Positions 1-6,539 of a DNA stretch of 21,426 bases are shown piece after piece. The translations under genes and the position numbers were made by a program. Numbering within the stretch: position 1 is the first letter of the stretch; the number at the start of each line of letters is the position of its first letter. This stretch comes from Brevundimonas sp. UBA986 (GTDB lineage Bacteria; Pseudomonadota; Alphaproteobacteria; Caulobacterales; Caulobacteraceae): NCBI GenBank assembly GCA_002292165.1, contig DBBK01000023.1, positions 1,474 to 22,899 of the forward strand. The letters are read 5' to 3'. The notes under the pieces are model-generated. The model was given only the letters and a program-made list of their open reading frames with translations, had not been told where the DNA came from and made no database searches.

Positions 1-483
1 CAGGGCCAGCGACACCCCCGCCGTGGCCAGGATGTTCAGGATCGCCCCCGCCAGCACAAAGGTCACCAGACTGGACGCCGAGCCCGACAGCCCCATCAGG
101 ATCGCCACTCCGATCAACGCCCCGCTGATCGCCGCCACCGGCAGGGCCCAGGGCGTCGCGGCCGTCAGGCCGTAGTAGAGGGTCAGCACCGCCCCCAGCG
201 CCGCCATGGACGACACGCCCAGCACGCCCGGATCGGCCAGCGGATTGCGCGTATAACCCTGCAGCACCGCGCCCGAGAGCCCCAGCGACGCGCCCACCGC
301 GATCCCCAGCAGGGTCCTCGGCAGACGCAGTTCGAAGATGATGGCCCAGCGCGGATCGAGCTCCGGCTGCGTCCAGGCGCTGAACGGCACCCAGACCTTG
401 CCGGCCATCAGACTGATCCCCGACAGGACCAGCAGCAGGGCGATCAGGATCGCATAGAGAAGGGGTCGGCTAAGGGGCTTCAT
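1..483 (-). CDS. btuC: FecCD/BtuC-family ABC transporter permease, probably for cobalamin (C-terminus beyond window)
   Basis: This is the first 161 residues of an inner-membrane permease that would move cobalamin (or another iron-siderophore-like ligand) from the periplasm to the cytoplasm with an ATPase partner. The N-terminus has one hydrophobic helix (about residues 8-27). It is followed by the FecCD hallmark stretch around residues 53-90, containing LRLPRTLLGIAVGASLGLSG, then LQG, N-P-LADP and LGVSS, and by further hydrophobic helices. The ATG at 483-481 overlaps the TGA of the upstream binding-protein gene as ATGA, so translation is probably coupled. The frame stays open to base 1. B12 specificity is inferred from the riboswitch and the BtuB-like receptor at the head of the operon; the family also carries haem and siderophores. 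The ATPase gene (btuD) is not in the window. Confidence 0.88.
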   Translation of the reverse strand, partial: MKPLSRPLLYAILIALLLVLSGISLMAGKVWVPFSAWTQPELDPRWAIIFELRLPRTLLGIAVGASLGLSGAVLQGYTRNPLADPGVLGVSSMAALGAVLTLYYGLTAATPWALPVAAISGALIGVAILMGLSGSASSLVTFVLAGAILNILATAGVSLAL

Positions 484-1382
484 CCTCGTCCTCTCAAAGC
501 CGTCTCCCGCGCCCGCGCCAGAGCCTGGGCCGTCTGGATCAGCACCGGACCGCCACAGAACAGCAGCCGTTCGGGGAAGGTGGCATGGCTCATATGGCCG
601 GCGAGGTGACGCAGCGCCGGATGGCTCATGACCCGCAAGGCCCGGCTCGGCGCGCCCGGCGACACCTCTCCGGACAGCAGCAGGTCCGGCGGATCGGCGA
701 TGACCTGTTCGAGCGGCACGCTCATCGACTGGCGCAGGCCGTATTTGGTCGCGGCGTTGTCGAGCCCCATCCGCGTCATCATCTCATCCATCAGCGTCCC
801 CGGCCCCGAGGCGAATCCGCCGGGCATGAAGACCAGGGTCGAAAGCCGGGGCGTTCCCGGCTTCGGCGCCGCCTCGGTCAGGGCTGCCTCGATCCGCGCG
901 ACCATGGCCTCGCCCCGTTCGGGCGCCCCGACGAGCCGCGCCACCTCGCGCACCTGCGCCAGACTGGCCTCGACCGTCTCGGGCACGTCGAAGACAGCCG
1001 TGTGCACGCCGAGCCGGTCCAGCGCCCGCCCCGTCGCCGCCGAGAACCGGCCGGTGATCACCAGATCCGGCGCCCTGGCGATGATCTCCTCGGCCGTCCC
1101 CCAGGTGAACGGCAGGGTCCGGGCCACGGGTGCGATGGTCGAACCATAGGCCTCGCGCGAATAGTGGCTCAGGGCCGCGATCCGCTCGTGATCCACCAGC
1201 TGGACCAGGATCACGTCGAGGCACGGATTCAGCGACACGATCCGTCGCGGCAGCGTCGGAGCGGCGGGCGCGATCACCGCCGCAGCCCCGGCCCGGCCGA
1301 CGGCGGCCACTGCCGAAGCCGTCACGGCCGCCGTCACGGCGACCGCCCCGCCCGCGATCAGCACACGCCTGTCGAGATCCAT
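480..1382 (-). CDS. btuF: Periplasmic cobalamin-type ABC transporter substrate-binding protein
   Basis: A 300-residue protein of the Peripla_BP_2 (BtuF/FhuD) fold that would capture ligand in the periplasm and hand it to the permease encoded next. The N-terminus carries arginines and then a long alanine-rich hydrophobic stretch (about residues 8-40), an export signal. The D-R-R-V-L-I at residues 4-9 is a loose twin-arginine match. The mature part opens with RRIVSLNPCLD, the usual first strand of the family, and continues with EEIIARAPDLVI and PDLLLSGE segments. I chose the ATG at 1382 because GAGGAG lies about 7 nt upstream and the signal peptide begins there; the open frame extends further 5' without coding character. 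It follows btuB by 70 bp, and its stop overlaps the permease start. The B12 ligand is inferred from context. Confidence 0.87.
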   Translation of the reverse strand: MDLDRRVLIAGGAVAVTAAVTASAVAAVGRAGAAAVIAPAAPTLPRRIVSLNPCLDVILVQLVDHERIAALSHYSREAYGSTIAPVARTLPFTWGTAEEIIARAPDLVITGRFSAATGRALDRLGVHTAVFDVPETVEASLAQVREVARLVGAPERGEAMVARIEAALTEAAPKPGTPRLSTLVFMPGGFASGPGTLMDEMMTRMGLDNAATKYGLRQSMSVPLEQVIADPPDLLLSGEVSPGAPSRALRVMSHPALRHLAGHMSHATFPERLLFCGGPVLIQTAQALARARETALRGRG

Positions 1383-1393
1383 CCCGGTCTCCT

Positions 1394-1440
1394 CGCGGTC
1401 ACAGCCGCCCGTTCCGTTTGCATCGGAACAGGCGACCGCG
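1394..1440 (-). other. Strong intercistronic stem-loop between btuB and btuF
   Basis: A three-part inverted repeat. CGCGGTC (1394-1400) pairs with GACCGCG (1434-1440). GCC (1407-1409) pairs with GGC (1431-1433). GTTCCG (1411-1416) pairs with CGGAAC (1424-1429). The apical loop is 7 nt and there is a 6-nt internal bulge on one side. On the minus-strand RNA it starts 12 nt after the btuB stop codon, and its base directly abuts the GAGGAG ribosome binding site of btuF. There is no U-tract, so it is not a standard terminator. RNA stabilisation of the btuB portion or damping of btuF translation are plausible inferred roles. Confidence 0.6.
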
Positions 1441-1452
1441 CCAGTTCCCGCC

Positions 1453-3384
1453 CTAGAAGCGGGCCCGCACGCCGATGAAGGTCCCGCGACCCGCGACGCC
1501 GTAGTTGGCCGTGGTCGCATACTTCTCGTCGCCGACGTTCTCGACCCGGCCATAGATCTCGACCGTGTCATTGACCGGATACGAGGCCCGCAGATCGACC
1601 AGGGTGTAGGCGTCCAGACGGGTCGTGTTCGAGACGTTGTCGAAGCTCTCGCCCGCATAGCGCACCGCCACCGTCGTCGACAGACGGAAGGGCCAGACAT
1701 AGGTCGCCGACAGATTGGCCATGTCCTGCGGACGGCGAACCAGCTGCTTGCCGTTGTTGGCGCCGGCCGACTCATTCGTCGCGTCCGTGTAAGTGTAGTT
1801 GGCCTCGACCTCGACCGGGCCGACCGTGGCGGCGGCGGCCAACTCAACGCCGGTCGTCTTCGTCTCGGCGACATTGGCGTAATAGCCGAAGCGGCGGACG
1901 CCGTTCTTGAAGCACAGGGGCGCCGAGGTGATCGTCTCCGTGCCCGTGCAGGAGAAGAAGTCGATCTGGTTGGTCGTCTCCCGGTCGAACCAGGTCGCCG
2001 ACACGGTCACGCGGCCGTCCAACAGATGCTGTTCGACCCCGGCGTCCCAGGCGTCCGCCTCTTCCGGCGATAGGCCGGTGTTCCCGTAGTCGCTGTAGAG
2101 TTGGTACAGGCTCGGCGCCTTGAAGCCCTGACCATAGCTGGCGCGCAGCACGGTCGCGCCGCCGTTCAGCGCCCAGGCCGCCGCCGCCTGACCCAGGGTC
2201 TTGCCGCCGAACGTATCGTGCTCGTCGCGACGCACGCCGCCCGTCAGGGTCAGGCCGTCGACGACCTCGCCCTGGACCTGCAGATAATAGCCGTCGAGGC
2301 CGACCGAGGCCGAGGTCGGGGCCGCGGTGAACTCGGAATCCTCATGCTCGGCGCCGAAGGTGGCGACCCAGCCCGAGGTGATGTCGAACACGCCCTGGTA
2401 TTCGTACCGCTCGTTCTTGCCGGTCGAGTCATAGGTCAGGGGCGACGCCGGGAATGTCGGGTCGAAATTCTGGCGGTCCGTGCGGGTGTAGCCATAGGCG
2501 ACGCGGTTCTTCAGCCGGGCTTTGAACAGGTCGAAGTTCACGCCGGCATAGGCGACCAGATCCTTGGTCGTGCCGTATTCGCGCGTGTCGTTGAAGCTGT
2601 AGAAGGGCGGCGGGAAGCCGTCGAAATCGACGCGGGCGCTGGAATAGACCGAGCGCAGATCGATCGAGACGTCGTCCGTCAGCTTGATGTTCAGACGGCC
2701 GCTCAGGCCCGTGTTCTCATAGCCGTCCTTCTCGGTCCCGGCCGCATAGGTCGAGAAGCCGTCGGTCTGATAGTGGGAGGCCGCCACACGCCACAGGATG
2801 CGGTCGCTGACCCCGCCCAGGCCGCCACGCAGGTACGAGGTCCCGCGCGACCCGGCCTCGGCGTCCAGCGACGCCTGGAACGGACGGGTCGGCTCGGCGG
2901 TGATCAGGTTCACCACCCCGCCGATGGCCTGGGAGCCCCACAGGGTCGACTGGGCGCCGCGCAGCACCTCGATCCGGGCCACGTCGCCGACCAGCAGATT
3001 GCCGGGGTTATAGCCGGCGCCGGTCGCCGAGGGGTCGTTCATCTTGACGCCGTCGATGACGAACAGGGTCTGGTCGGCCTCGGCGCCGCGGATGCGCAGG
3101 GCGGTGACCGAGCCCAGGCCGCCGGTGCTGGTGACGCTGACGCCGGGCGTGCGGGCCAGAAGGTCGGCGACCGCCACCGTCTGGTTGGCCTGGATCTGTT
3201 CGGCGGTCAGGACGGTGACCGACTGGCCGACGCGGTCAGCCTTCTGGGCCGAGCGGTTGGCGGTGATGACGACGTCGCCCGGCAGGGTCGCATCGTCGGC
3301 GGGGCTCACGGTTTGCGCGGCGGCTCCGCCGGCGGTCAGAAGCAGCGCGGCCGTGGCGGCGCCCAGGTAAAGTGCAGGTCTCAT
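1453..3384 (-). CDS. btuB: BtuB-like TonB-dependent outer-membrane receptor for cobalamin
   Basis: A 643-residue outer-membrane receptor that would import vitamin B12 using TonB energy. Residues 1-23 form a signal peptide ending in A-A-A-Q. A TonB box-like DVVITANR lies near residues 37-44. The plug domain follows, with SVTVLTAEQI, LLARTPGV, RIRGAEADQTLFVIDGVKMND and the typical IEVLRGAQSTLWGSQAIGG (about 60-160). The rest is an alternating beta-barrel pattern ending in the terminal phenylalanine expected of outer-membrane barrels (VRARF). The length fits BtuB (about 600-650). A cobalamin riboswitch in the 5' leader gives direct regulatory support for the ligand. It is the first gene of an operon with the binding protein and permease. 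The SD before the ATG at 3384 is weak (GGA about 6 nt upstream), which fits translational control by the leader. Confidence 0.92.
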   Translation of the reverse strand: MRPALYLGAATAALLLTAGGAAAQTVSPADDATLPGDVVITANRSAQKADRVGQSVTVLTAEQIQANQTVAVADLLARTPGVSVTSTGGLGSVTALRIRGAEADQTLFVIDGVKMNDPSATGAGYNPGNLLVGDVARIEVLRGAQSTLWGSQAIGGVVNLITAEPTRPFQASLDAEAGSRGTSYLRGGLGGVSDRILWRVAASHYQTDGFSTYAAGTEKDGYENTGLSGRLNIKLTDDVSIDLRSVYSSARVDFDGFPPPFYSFNDTREYGTTKDLVAYAGVNFDLFKARLKNRVAYGYTRTDRQNFDPTFPASPLTYDSTGKNERYEYQGVFDITSGWVATFGAEHEDSEFTAAPTSASVGLDGYYLQVQGEVVDGLTLTGGVRRDEHDTFGGKTLGQAAAAWALNGGATVLRASYGQGFKAPSLYQLYSDYGNTGLSPEEADAWDAGVEQHLLDGRVTVSATWFDRETTNQIDFFSCTGTETITSAPLCFKNGVRRFGYYANVAETKTTGVELAAAATVGPVEVEANYTYTDATNESAGANNGKQLVRRPQDMANLSATYVWPFRLSTTVAVRYAGESFDNVSNTTRLDAYTLVDLRASYPVNDTVEIYGRVENVGDEKYATTANYGVAGRGTFIGVRARF

Positions 3385-3509
3385 AACGGGTCCAATCCCA
3401 ACGCGATGACGAGCCGGGCCCGCACAGCCATGACCGGATACGGACGCGCCCCGTCACGGCCGCGCGAACGCGGCACAAGAAGACGTCGTCATTCGGGAAA
3501 AGACCCGTT
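3385..3509 (-). promoter_or_regulatory. btuB leader downstream of the riboswitch: candidate RBS-masking expression platform
   Basis: The 8 nt directly 5' of the btuB start codon (3385-3392, GACCCGTT in the RNA sense) are perfectly complementary to an 8-nt segment about 110 nt upstream in the same leader (3502-3509, AACGGGTC in the RNA sense), which begins about 40 nt after the riboswitch 3' end. Between them is a perfect 6-bp hairpin with a UUCG loop (3459-3474, GCCGCG/CGCGGC). Pairing of the two 8-mers would bury the weak ribosome binding region. No intrinsic terminator with a U-tract is visible in the leader, so control at translation initiation is the simpler reading. The pairing is seen in sequence; its function is inferred. 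Confidence 0.45.
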
Positions 3510-3548
3510 CCGCCCGGCACACCACGTCCGCGCGAAGGACGACCACGA

Positions 3549-3737
3549 CGGGCAGGTCTCCTGGCTCACGGGTCAACACCGGTGCGCACCGCCTTCCCGG
3601 CCCTCCGGCTTTCGCCTTTGGAATCCAGTGGCCTGTGGTGCGCGGGCTCGCCGCTTACAGTTGCGTGGGCAGTCCGGGATTTTCACCCGAGTTCCCTTTT
3701 CATCCCCGTCGCCGGGGAACCTGTCGCGACGCGGGCC
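3549..3737 (-). promoter_or_regulatory. Cobalamin (AdoCbl/B12) riboswitch upstream of btuB
   Basis: Reading the minus strand, the conserved cobalamin aptamer elements occur in order. A GGTTCCCC-type 5' end (about 3713-3722) comes first. AAAAGGGAA follows, with GGGAA at 3696-3692. Then come GGTGAAAATCCC, GCAACTGTAAGC (3664-3653), the GCCACTG core element (3632-3626), and finally the B12 box AGCCAGGAGACCTGCC (3566-3551). CAGGT near the 5' end pairs with ACCTG in the 3' box to close P1. Elements, order and spacing match the RF00174 class. It sits about 165 nt upstream of the btuB start and should reduce btuBFC expression when cobalamin is bound. The exact ends are approximate. Confidence 0.95.
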
Positions 3738-3801
3738 TTAGGCCAAAGCGGGGCCGCAGGCAATGGAGGGCGCCGCGTCTGACAGGTGACGCATCGCGAT
3801 C

Positions 3802-3815
3802 AGGAATTTATTCCT
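3802..3815. repeat. AT-rich palindrome AGGAAT-TT-ATTCCT
   Basis: A perfect inverted repeat with 6-bp arms and a 2-bp centre, conspicuous in otherwise GC-rich DNA. It lies about 65 bp upstream of the riboswitch 5' end, where an operator or upstream promoter element of the btuB operon could sit. No specific regulator is recognised. Confidence 0.4.
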
Positions 3816-3990
3816 CTTCTCGTCTTGCGTCGGATCAGAGCTGTCGCCATGTCGCCCGAACGGTCTTTGACAGGTCCAGCCCGCCTCTTCGCCGCCCCGA
3901 CGCCTGGCCGCCGGATTTCACATAATCTGGCCGGGTCGAGTCACTCGGAATTGCCAAGCCACTGATAAGGCGCAACATCCCTGGCCAGCC

Positions 3991-4020
3991 TGGCACGATT
4001 TGGCACGGTTTGGCCGCGTT
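3991..4020. repeat. Three tandem degenerate 10-bp repeats (TGGCACGATT type)
   Basis: TGGCACGATT (3991-4000), TGGCACGGTT (4001-4010) and TGGCCGCGTT (4011-4020) follow one another in exact 10-bp register, which places equivalent bases on one face of the helix. The third copy also forms the left arm of the stem-loop at 4009-4037. Seen directly; function unknown. Confidence 0.5.
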
Positions 4021-4037
4021 TTCCGGGCGCGGCCAAA
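4009..4037 (-). terminator. Stem-loop just after the small membrane protein gene, terminator-like without a U-tract
   Basis: TTTGGCCGCG (4009-4018) and CGCGGCCAAA (4028-4037) are perfect 10-bp complements around a 9-nt loop. In minus-strand RNA the hairpin begins 5 nt after the TGA at 4043, the position of a 3'-end structure for the regulator operon. There is no run of U after it, so it may be a weak or factor-assisted terminator or an mRNA 3' stabiliser. Confidence 0.45.
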
Positions 4038-4042
4038 TGCCC

Positions 4043-4393
4043 TCAGCCGCAGCCGTCGCGGAACAGGGTGATGAAGGCCAGAGAGCCGTCGTCCTTCGCC
4101 AGCCCCTGCGGCTCGCGATAGAGGACCAGTTTTCCATCCGCGACGCCGCAGACCACCGTCTTGCCCTGCCGCTGCCGCGCCGGATCGAAATGGACCTCGG
4201 TCGCCCCCGCCGCCTTCGCCGCCGCCTCGGCGCGCTGGGTGAATCCCGGCTTCTGATGGCTCCAGGTCCAGTAGCCCAGGACCGCCAGGACGATCGCCCC
4301 GATCCAGCGGATGCGGTTGGTGCCCGGGTCGTTCGACAGGGACCTCGGCGCGCGCGGGACTGACCGATCCGCCATCCGACGCGGCCCGATCAC
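4043..4393 (-). CDS. Small membrane-anchored protein of unknown function
   Basis: A 116-residue protein I do not recognise. It has a basic N-terminus, one predicted transmembrane helix at about residues 29-44 (WIGAIVLAVLGYW), and a soluble C-terminal part of about 70 residues with two cysteines, one in VVCGV and one in the terminal RDGCG. The topology is probably a cytoplasmic N-terminus with the soluble domain outside the membrane, by the positive-inside rule. The start is a GTG at 4393, supported by GGAG 8 nt upstream and by GTGA overlap with the stop of the preceding YkgJ-type gene. An ATG seven codons in (4375) is the alternative but has no good SD. It is the last gene of the apparent regulator/ykgJ operon, with a stem-loop following. 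Its coding nature is supported by translational coupling and plausible composition. Confidence 0.65.
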   Translation of the reverse strand: MIGPRRMADRSVPRAPRSLSNDPGTNRIRWIGAIVLAVLGYWTWSHQKPGFTQRAEAAAKAAGATEVHFDPARQRQGKTVVCGVADGKLVLYREPQGLAKDDGSLAFITLFRDGCG

Positions 4394-4950
4394 GACGGCG
4401 TCTCCCCGACAGCATAGCGGGCGACGACGCCGTCCGGCTGCCAGTCGTGTTCGGCCAGGCTGTTCAGCGACCGGTCGACCAGCCGGTCGAACAGCCCCCG
4501 GTCCCCCGCCGTGATCGCCTGCTTCAGATAGTCGGTCACCACCGCCCGCACCGGATAGGTCCCGACCGGCCCGGGAATGCTCAGGGCGATCCGGATGCCG
4601 TTGTCGATCCAGTGGACCACGGTGTCGAAGAAGTCGTCGGATAGAAGGAAGTCGGAGCGCTCGATGACATAGAGGGTGATCTCCCCGTCGCTGAGCCCGT
4701 CAGGCCGCACGATCACCCCGCTGCGGTCGGGCCGCCAGTCGTCGGACAGCTCCACCACCCGCCAGACGCAGAACCAGGTCCGGCAGGTCTGCGGCCGGAT
4801 CGCATGCACGCCGCAACCCGCCCCGTCCACGCAATAGGCGCAGAGCTCTCCCGTCGGCTTGGCCAGTTCGGGCAGGTCGAGCGGAATATAGCGGCAGCAC
4901 TCCACGCAGCCGCCACAGGTCCGGTCGGGCAACAGAGGCAAGCCCGTCAT
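4390..4950 (-). CDS. YkgJ-family cysteine cluster protein
   Basis: A 186-residue cytoplasmic protein of the YkgJ/UPF0153 cysteine-cluster family. The N-terminal third is packed with cysteines: C12-x2-C15-x2-C18-C19, then C37-x2-C40, C46, C56 and C61, in a context (GGCVECCRYIPLDLPEL, RPQTCRTWFC) typical of the family. These would bind zinc or an iron-sulphur cluster; the family's function is not firmly established. The remaining two thirds contain no cysteine and look like an ordinary alpha/beta region. The ATG at 4950 has AAGGA about 6 nt upstream. It begins 30 bp after the regulator gene and overlaps the next gene by GTGA, suggesting one transcript. Confidence 0.85.
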   Translation of the reverse strand: MTGLPLLPDRTCGGCVECCRYIPLDLPELAKPTGELCAYCVDGAGCGVHAIRPQTCRTWFCVWRVVELSDDWRPDRSGVIVRPDGLSDGEITLYVIERSDFLLSDDFFDTVVHWIDNGIRIALSIPGPVGTYPVRAVVTDYLKQAITAGDRGLFDRLVDRSLNSLAEHDWQPDGVVARYAVGETPS

Positions 4951-4980
4951 GATCGATCCTTGGTCATGGCTCGGCCTACC

Positions 4981-6384
4981 TCACCCGTCCGAGAATCCGA
5001 AGGGCGTACTGGTCCGCCGGATGTCGTCGGGCAGGATCTGGCGGCCGATCGGCGGCGCCGACCGGGCCGTGCACTCCATCCTCTGGCACAGCCGGCAGGT
5101 GACCCCGATCGGCGTCGGATCGGGCTCGGGCGCCCCTTGCGTATAGATCAGTTTGTGGGCGTGCTCGGCCGCGCAACCGAGCGCAATGGCCCGCTCGACC
5201 CTCTGGGTCCCATAGGCGCCGCCGCCCGCCGTCACCGTCCGGGCGATGGAGAAGAAGCGCTGGCCGTCGGGCAGCTCCAGCCATTGGGTGACGATCTCGC
5301 GCGGCGTCCGGAAGGCCGAATGCACCGACCATAGCGGACACCCCCCGCCGTGCCGCGCGAAGGAGAAGCCCGCCCCGTCCAGACGCTTGGAGACATTGCC
5401 CGCCGGGTCGACCCGGATGAAGAAGAAGGGCACCCGCTCCTGCCCCGGCTTCTGCAAGGTCGTCAGCCGGTGCGCCGTCTGTTCGAAGCTGGTCCCGAAC
5501 TGCCTTGCAAGCGCCTCCACGTCATAGCGCCGCGTCTCCGCCGCCCGCGCGAAGGCCGTGTAGGGCATGACCATGGCCGCCGCCGCGTAGGACGCCAAGG
5601 CCCGCTTGGTCAGCCGCTCCCCGCCCTCGGTCGCGAAGACCCCGCTGCCAGCGACGGCCTCGATGTCGGCCCTCAGGTCCAGCCAGGCGATCTGCAGGGC
5701 CAGCTGGAACTGGCGGCTGGCGCCGTCCAGGGTGTCGTCCAGCAGCACCTCGCGCCGGTGCAGGTCATAGCGCCGGATCGACCCTACCATGACGTCGGGC
5801 GGCATCCGCCGGGTCCGCAGGCCGTGCTTCTGGCTCAGATAGCCCTCCAGACCCCCGGTCTCCGCGACCCCCGCCGCCAGCCGCTCGGCCGCCTCGTCCA
5901 GCACCGGAAAGCTGTTGCGCCTCGCCGCCAGAAACCGCCGCGACTCGGCCACCGGATCGGCGCTGTCGGCCCCGTCCGAATCGATCGCCTCCACGCTCCG
6001 GTCCGCCAGCGCCAGATGCTCTTCCTGATAGGCGGTGTAGAGCCTCAGCAGGGCCTCGGTCACGCCCGGGAAGTTGGTGACGAGGTCGGCGTTCTCCAGC
6101 GGCGGCAGGTCGATGTCGGCGAACATCGGGTCCTTCAGCGCCGACTGCAGCCGGGCCGCGATATCGGACGAGGCGTCCCCCGCCAGGGTCGCCATGTCCA
6201 GCTTGTAGGTCTGGGCCAGCCTGAGCAGCATCTCGGCGCTGAGCGGCCGGTGGTTCCGCTCCAGCAGGGCCACATAAGACGCCGAAACCTCCAGATCGGA
6301 CGCCATGTCCGCCTGGGTCAGGCCGAGGTCACGCCTCAGCCGCCTGAGGCTGGGCCCGACATAGAGGCGGCGTTGTGCGGGCAT
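4981..6384 (-). CDS. XRE-type transcriptional regulator of the RamB/ScfR short-chain acyl-CoA family
   Basis: A 467-residue DNA-binding regulator. Residues 9-62 form a Cro/C1-type helix-turn-helix (LRRLRRDLGLTQADMASDLE, then SYVALLERNHRPLS). The middle carries the IrrE-like zincin region usual in this family, here without an obvious HExxH. The C-terminus ends in the family's cysteine-rich signature with C430, C433 and C438 (GVTCRLCQRMEC), followed by PPIGRQILPDD. Members of this family (RamB in Corynebacterium, ScfR/MccR-type proteins in alphaproteobacteria) sense acetyl or propionyl metabolism and control glyoxylate-shunt or methylcitrate genes. It is divergent from isocitrate lyase across a 155-bp gap, which supports aceA as its target. 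The SD is weak. It heads an operon with the YkgJ-type gene and the small membrane protein gene. Confidence 0.88.
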   Translation of the reverse strand: MPAQRRLYVGPSLRRLRRDLGLTQADMASDLEVSASYVALLERNHRPLSAEMLLRLAQTYKLDMATLAGDASSDIAARLQSALKDPMFADIDLPPLENADLVTNFPGVTEALLRLYTAYQEEHLALADRSVEAIDSDGADSADPVAESRRFLAARRNSFPVLDEAAERLAAGVAETGGLEGYLSQKHGLRTRRMPPDVMVGSIRRYDLHRREVLLDDTLDGASRQFQLALQIAWLDLRADIEAVAGSGVFATEGGERLTKRALASYAAAAMVMPYTAFARAAETRRYDVEALARQFGTSFEQTAHRLTTLQKPGQERVPFFFIRVDPAGNVSKRLDGAGFSFARHGGGCPLWSVHSAFRTPREIVTQWLELPDGQRFFSIARTVTAGGGAYGTQRVERAIALGCAAEHAHKLIYTQGAPEPDPTPIGVTCRLCQRMECTARSAPPIGRQILPDDIRRTSTPFGFSDG

Positions 6385-6416
6385 GGAAGGGCCTGAAAAG
6401 TCAGCGTCAGTCTAGA

Positions 6417-6468
6417 CATTACATCATTACAGGAAAATCTTGTAAAGTTTGACAGCTACACCGCAAAG
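6417..6468. promoter_or_regulatory. Candidate operator and aceA promoter region in the divergent gap
   Basis: An AT-rich island in the 155-bp gap. CATTACA occurs twice, 8 bp apart (6417-6423 and 6425-6431), and the second TTACA (6427-6431) forms an inverted repeat with TGTAA (6441-6445). AAACTTTACAAG (minus strand, 6450-6439) resembles the AAACTTTGCAAA-like motif described for RamB, and GCAAAG recurs at 6463-6468. GCTACACC (6455-6462) is one mismatch from the Caulobacter -10 consensus GCTANAWC, with an imperfect TTGTAA 9 bp upstream, so the aceA promoter may overlap these sites. The sites lie on the regulator promoter itself, suggesting autoregulation. Binding is inferred. Confidence 0.45.
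6418..6446 (-). promoter_or_regulatory. Candidate sigma-70-type promoter for the RamB/ScfR-type regulator
   Basis: On the minus strand, TTTACA (6446-6441, five of six match to TTGACA) is separated by exactly 17 bp from TGTAAT (6423-6418, five of six match to TATAAT). Initiation near 6411 would give a leader of about 26 nt before the ATG at 6384. This is the best-formed promoter visible in the window. Confidence 0.55.
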
Positions 6469-6539
6469 CCCCTGCCCGAGCCTGAACCTCGCGGTTACGG
6501 ATGCGCTCAACGTCATCTCCGTGCGTCGAGGAACACCCC

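Larger units (their letters stand above)
3738..4042. other. Gene-free interval between the btuB riboswitch and the small membrane protein gene
   Basis: No credible coding region: the open frames here lack ribosome binding sites and domain resemblance. It must contain the btuB promoter, but I cannot identify a clear one. What stands out is an AT-rich 14-bp palindrome at 3802-3815, a threefold 10-bp tandem repeat at 3991-4020 and a 10-bp stem-loop at 4009-4037, each listed separately. A TTGACA hexamer at 3868-3873 points rightward, where there is no nearby plus-strand gene, so I do not call it a promoter. Confidence 0.6.

Noticed and set aside
1383..1874. N-terminal extension of the binding protein up to 1874
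   Set aside because: The extension overlaps the btuB 3' end, is arginine- and proline-rich noise, and would bury the signal peptide. The ATG at 1382 has a good SD.
3236..3520. A 94-codon minus-strand frame across the btuB leader
   Set aside because: It overlaps the leader and the btuB start in another frame, has no SD and an arginine-rich translation without domain character.
3868..3873. TTGACA on the plus strand as a -35 box
   Set aside because: No matching -10 and no plus-strand gene nearby until aceA at 6540; probably chance.
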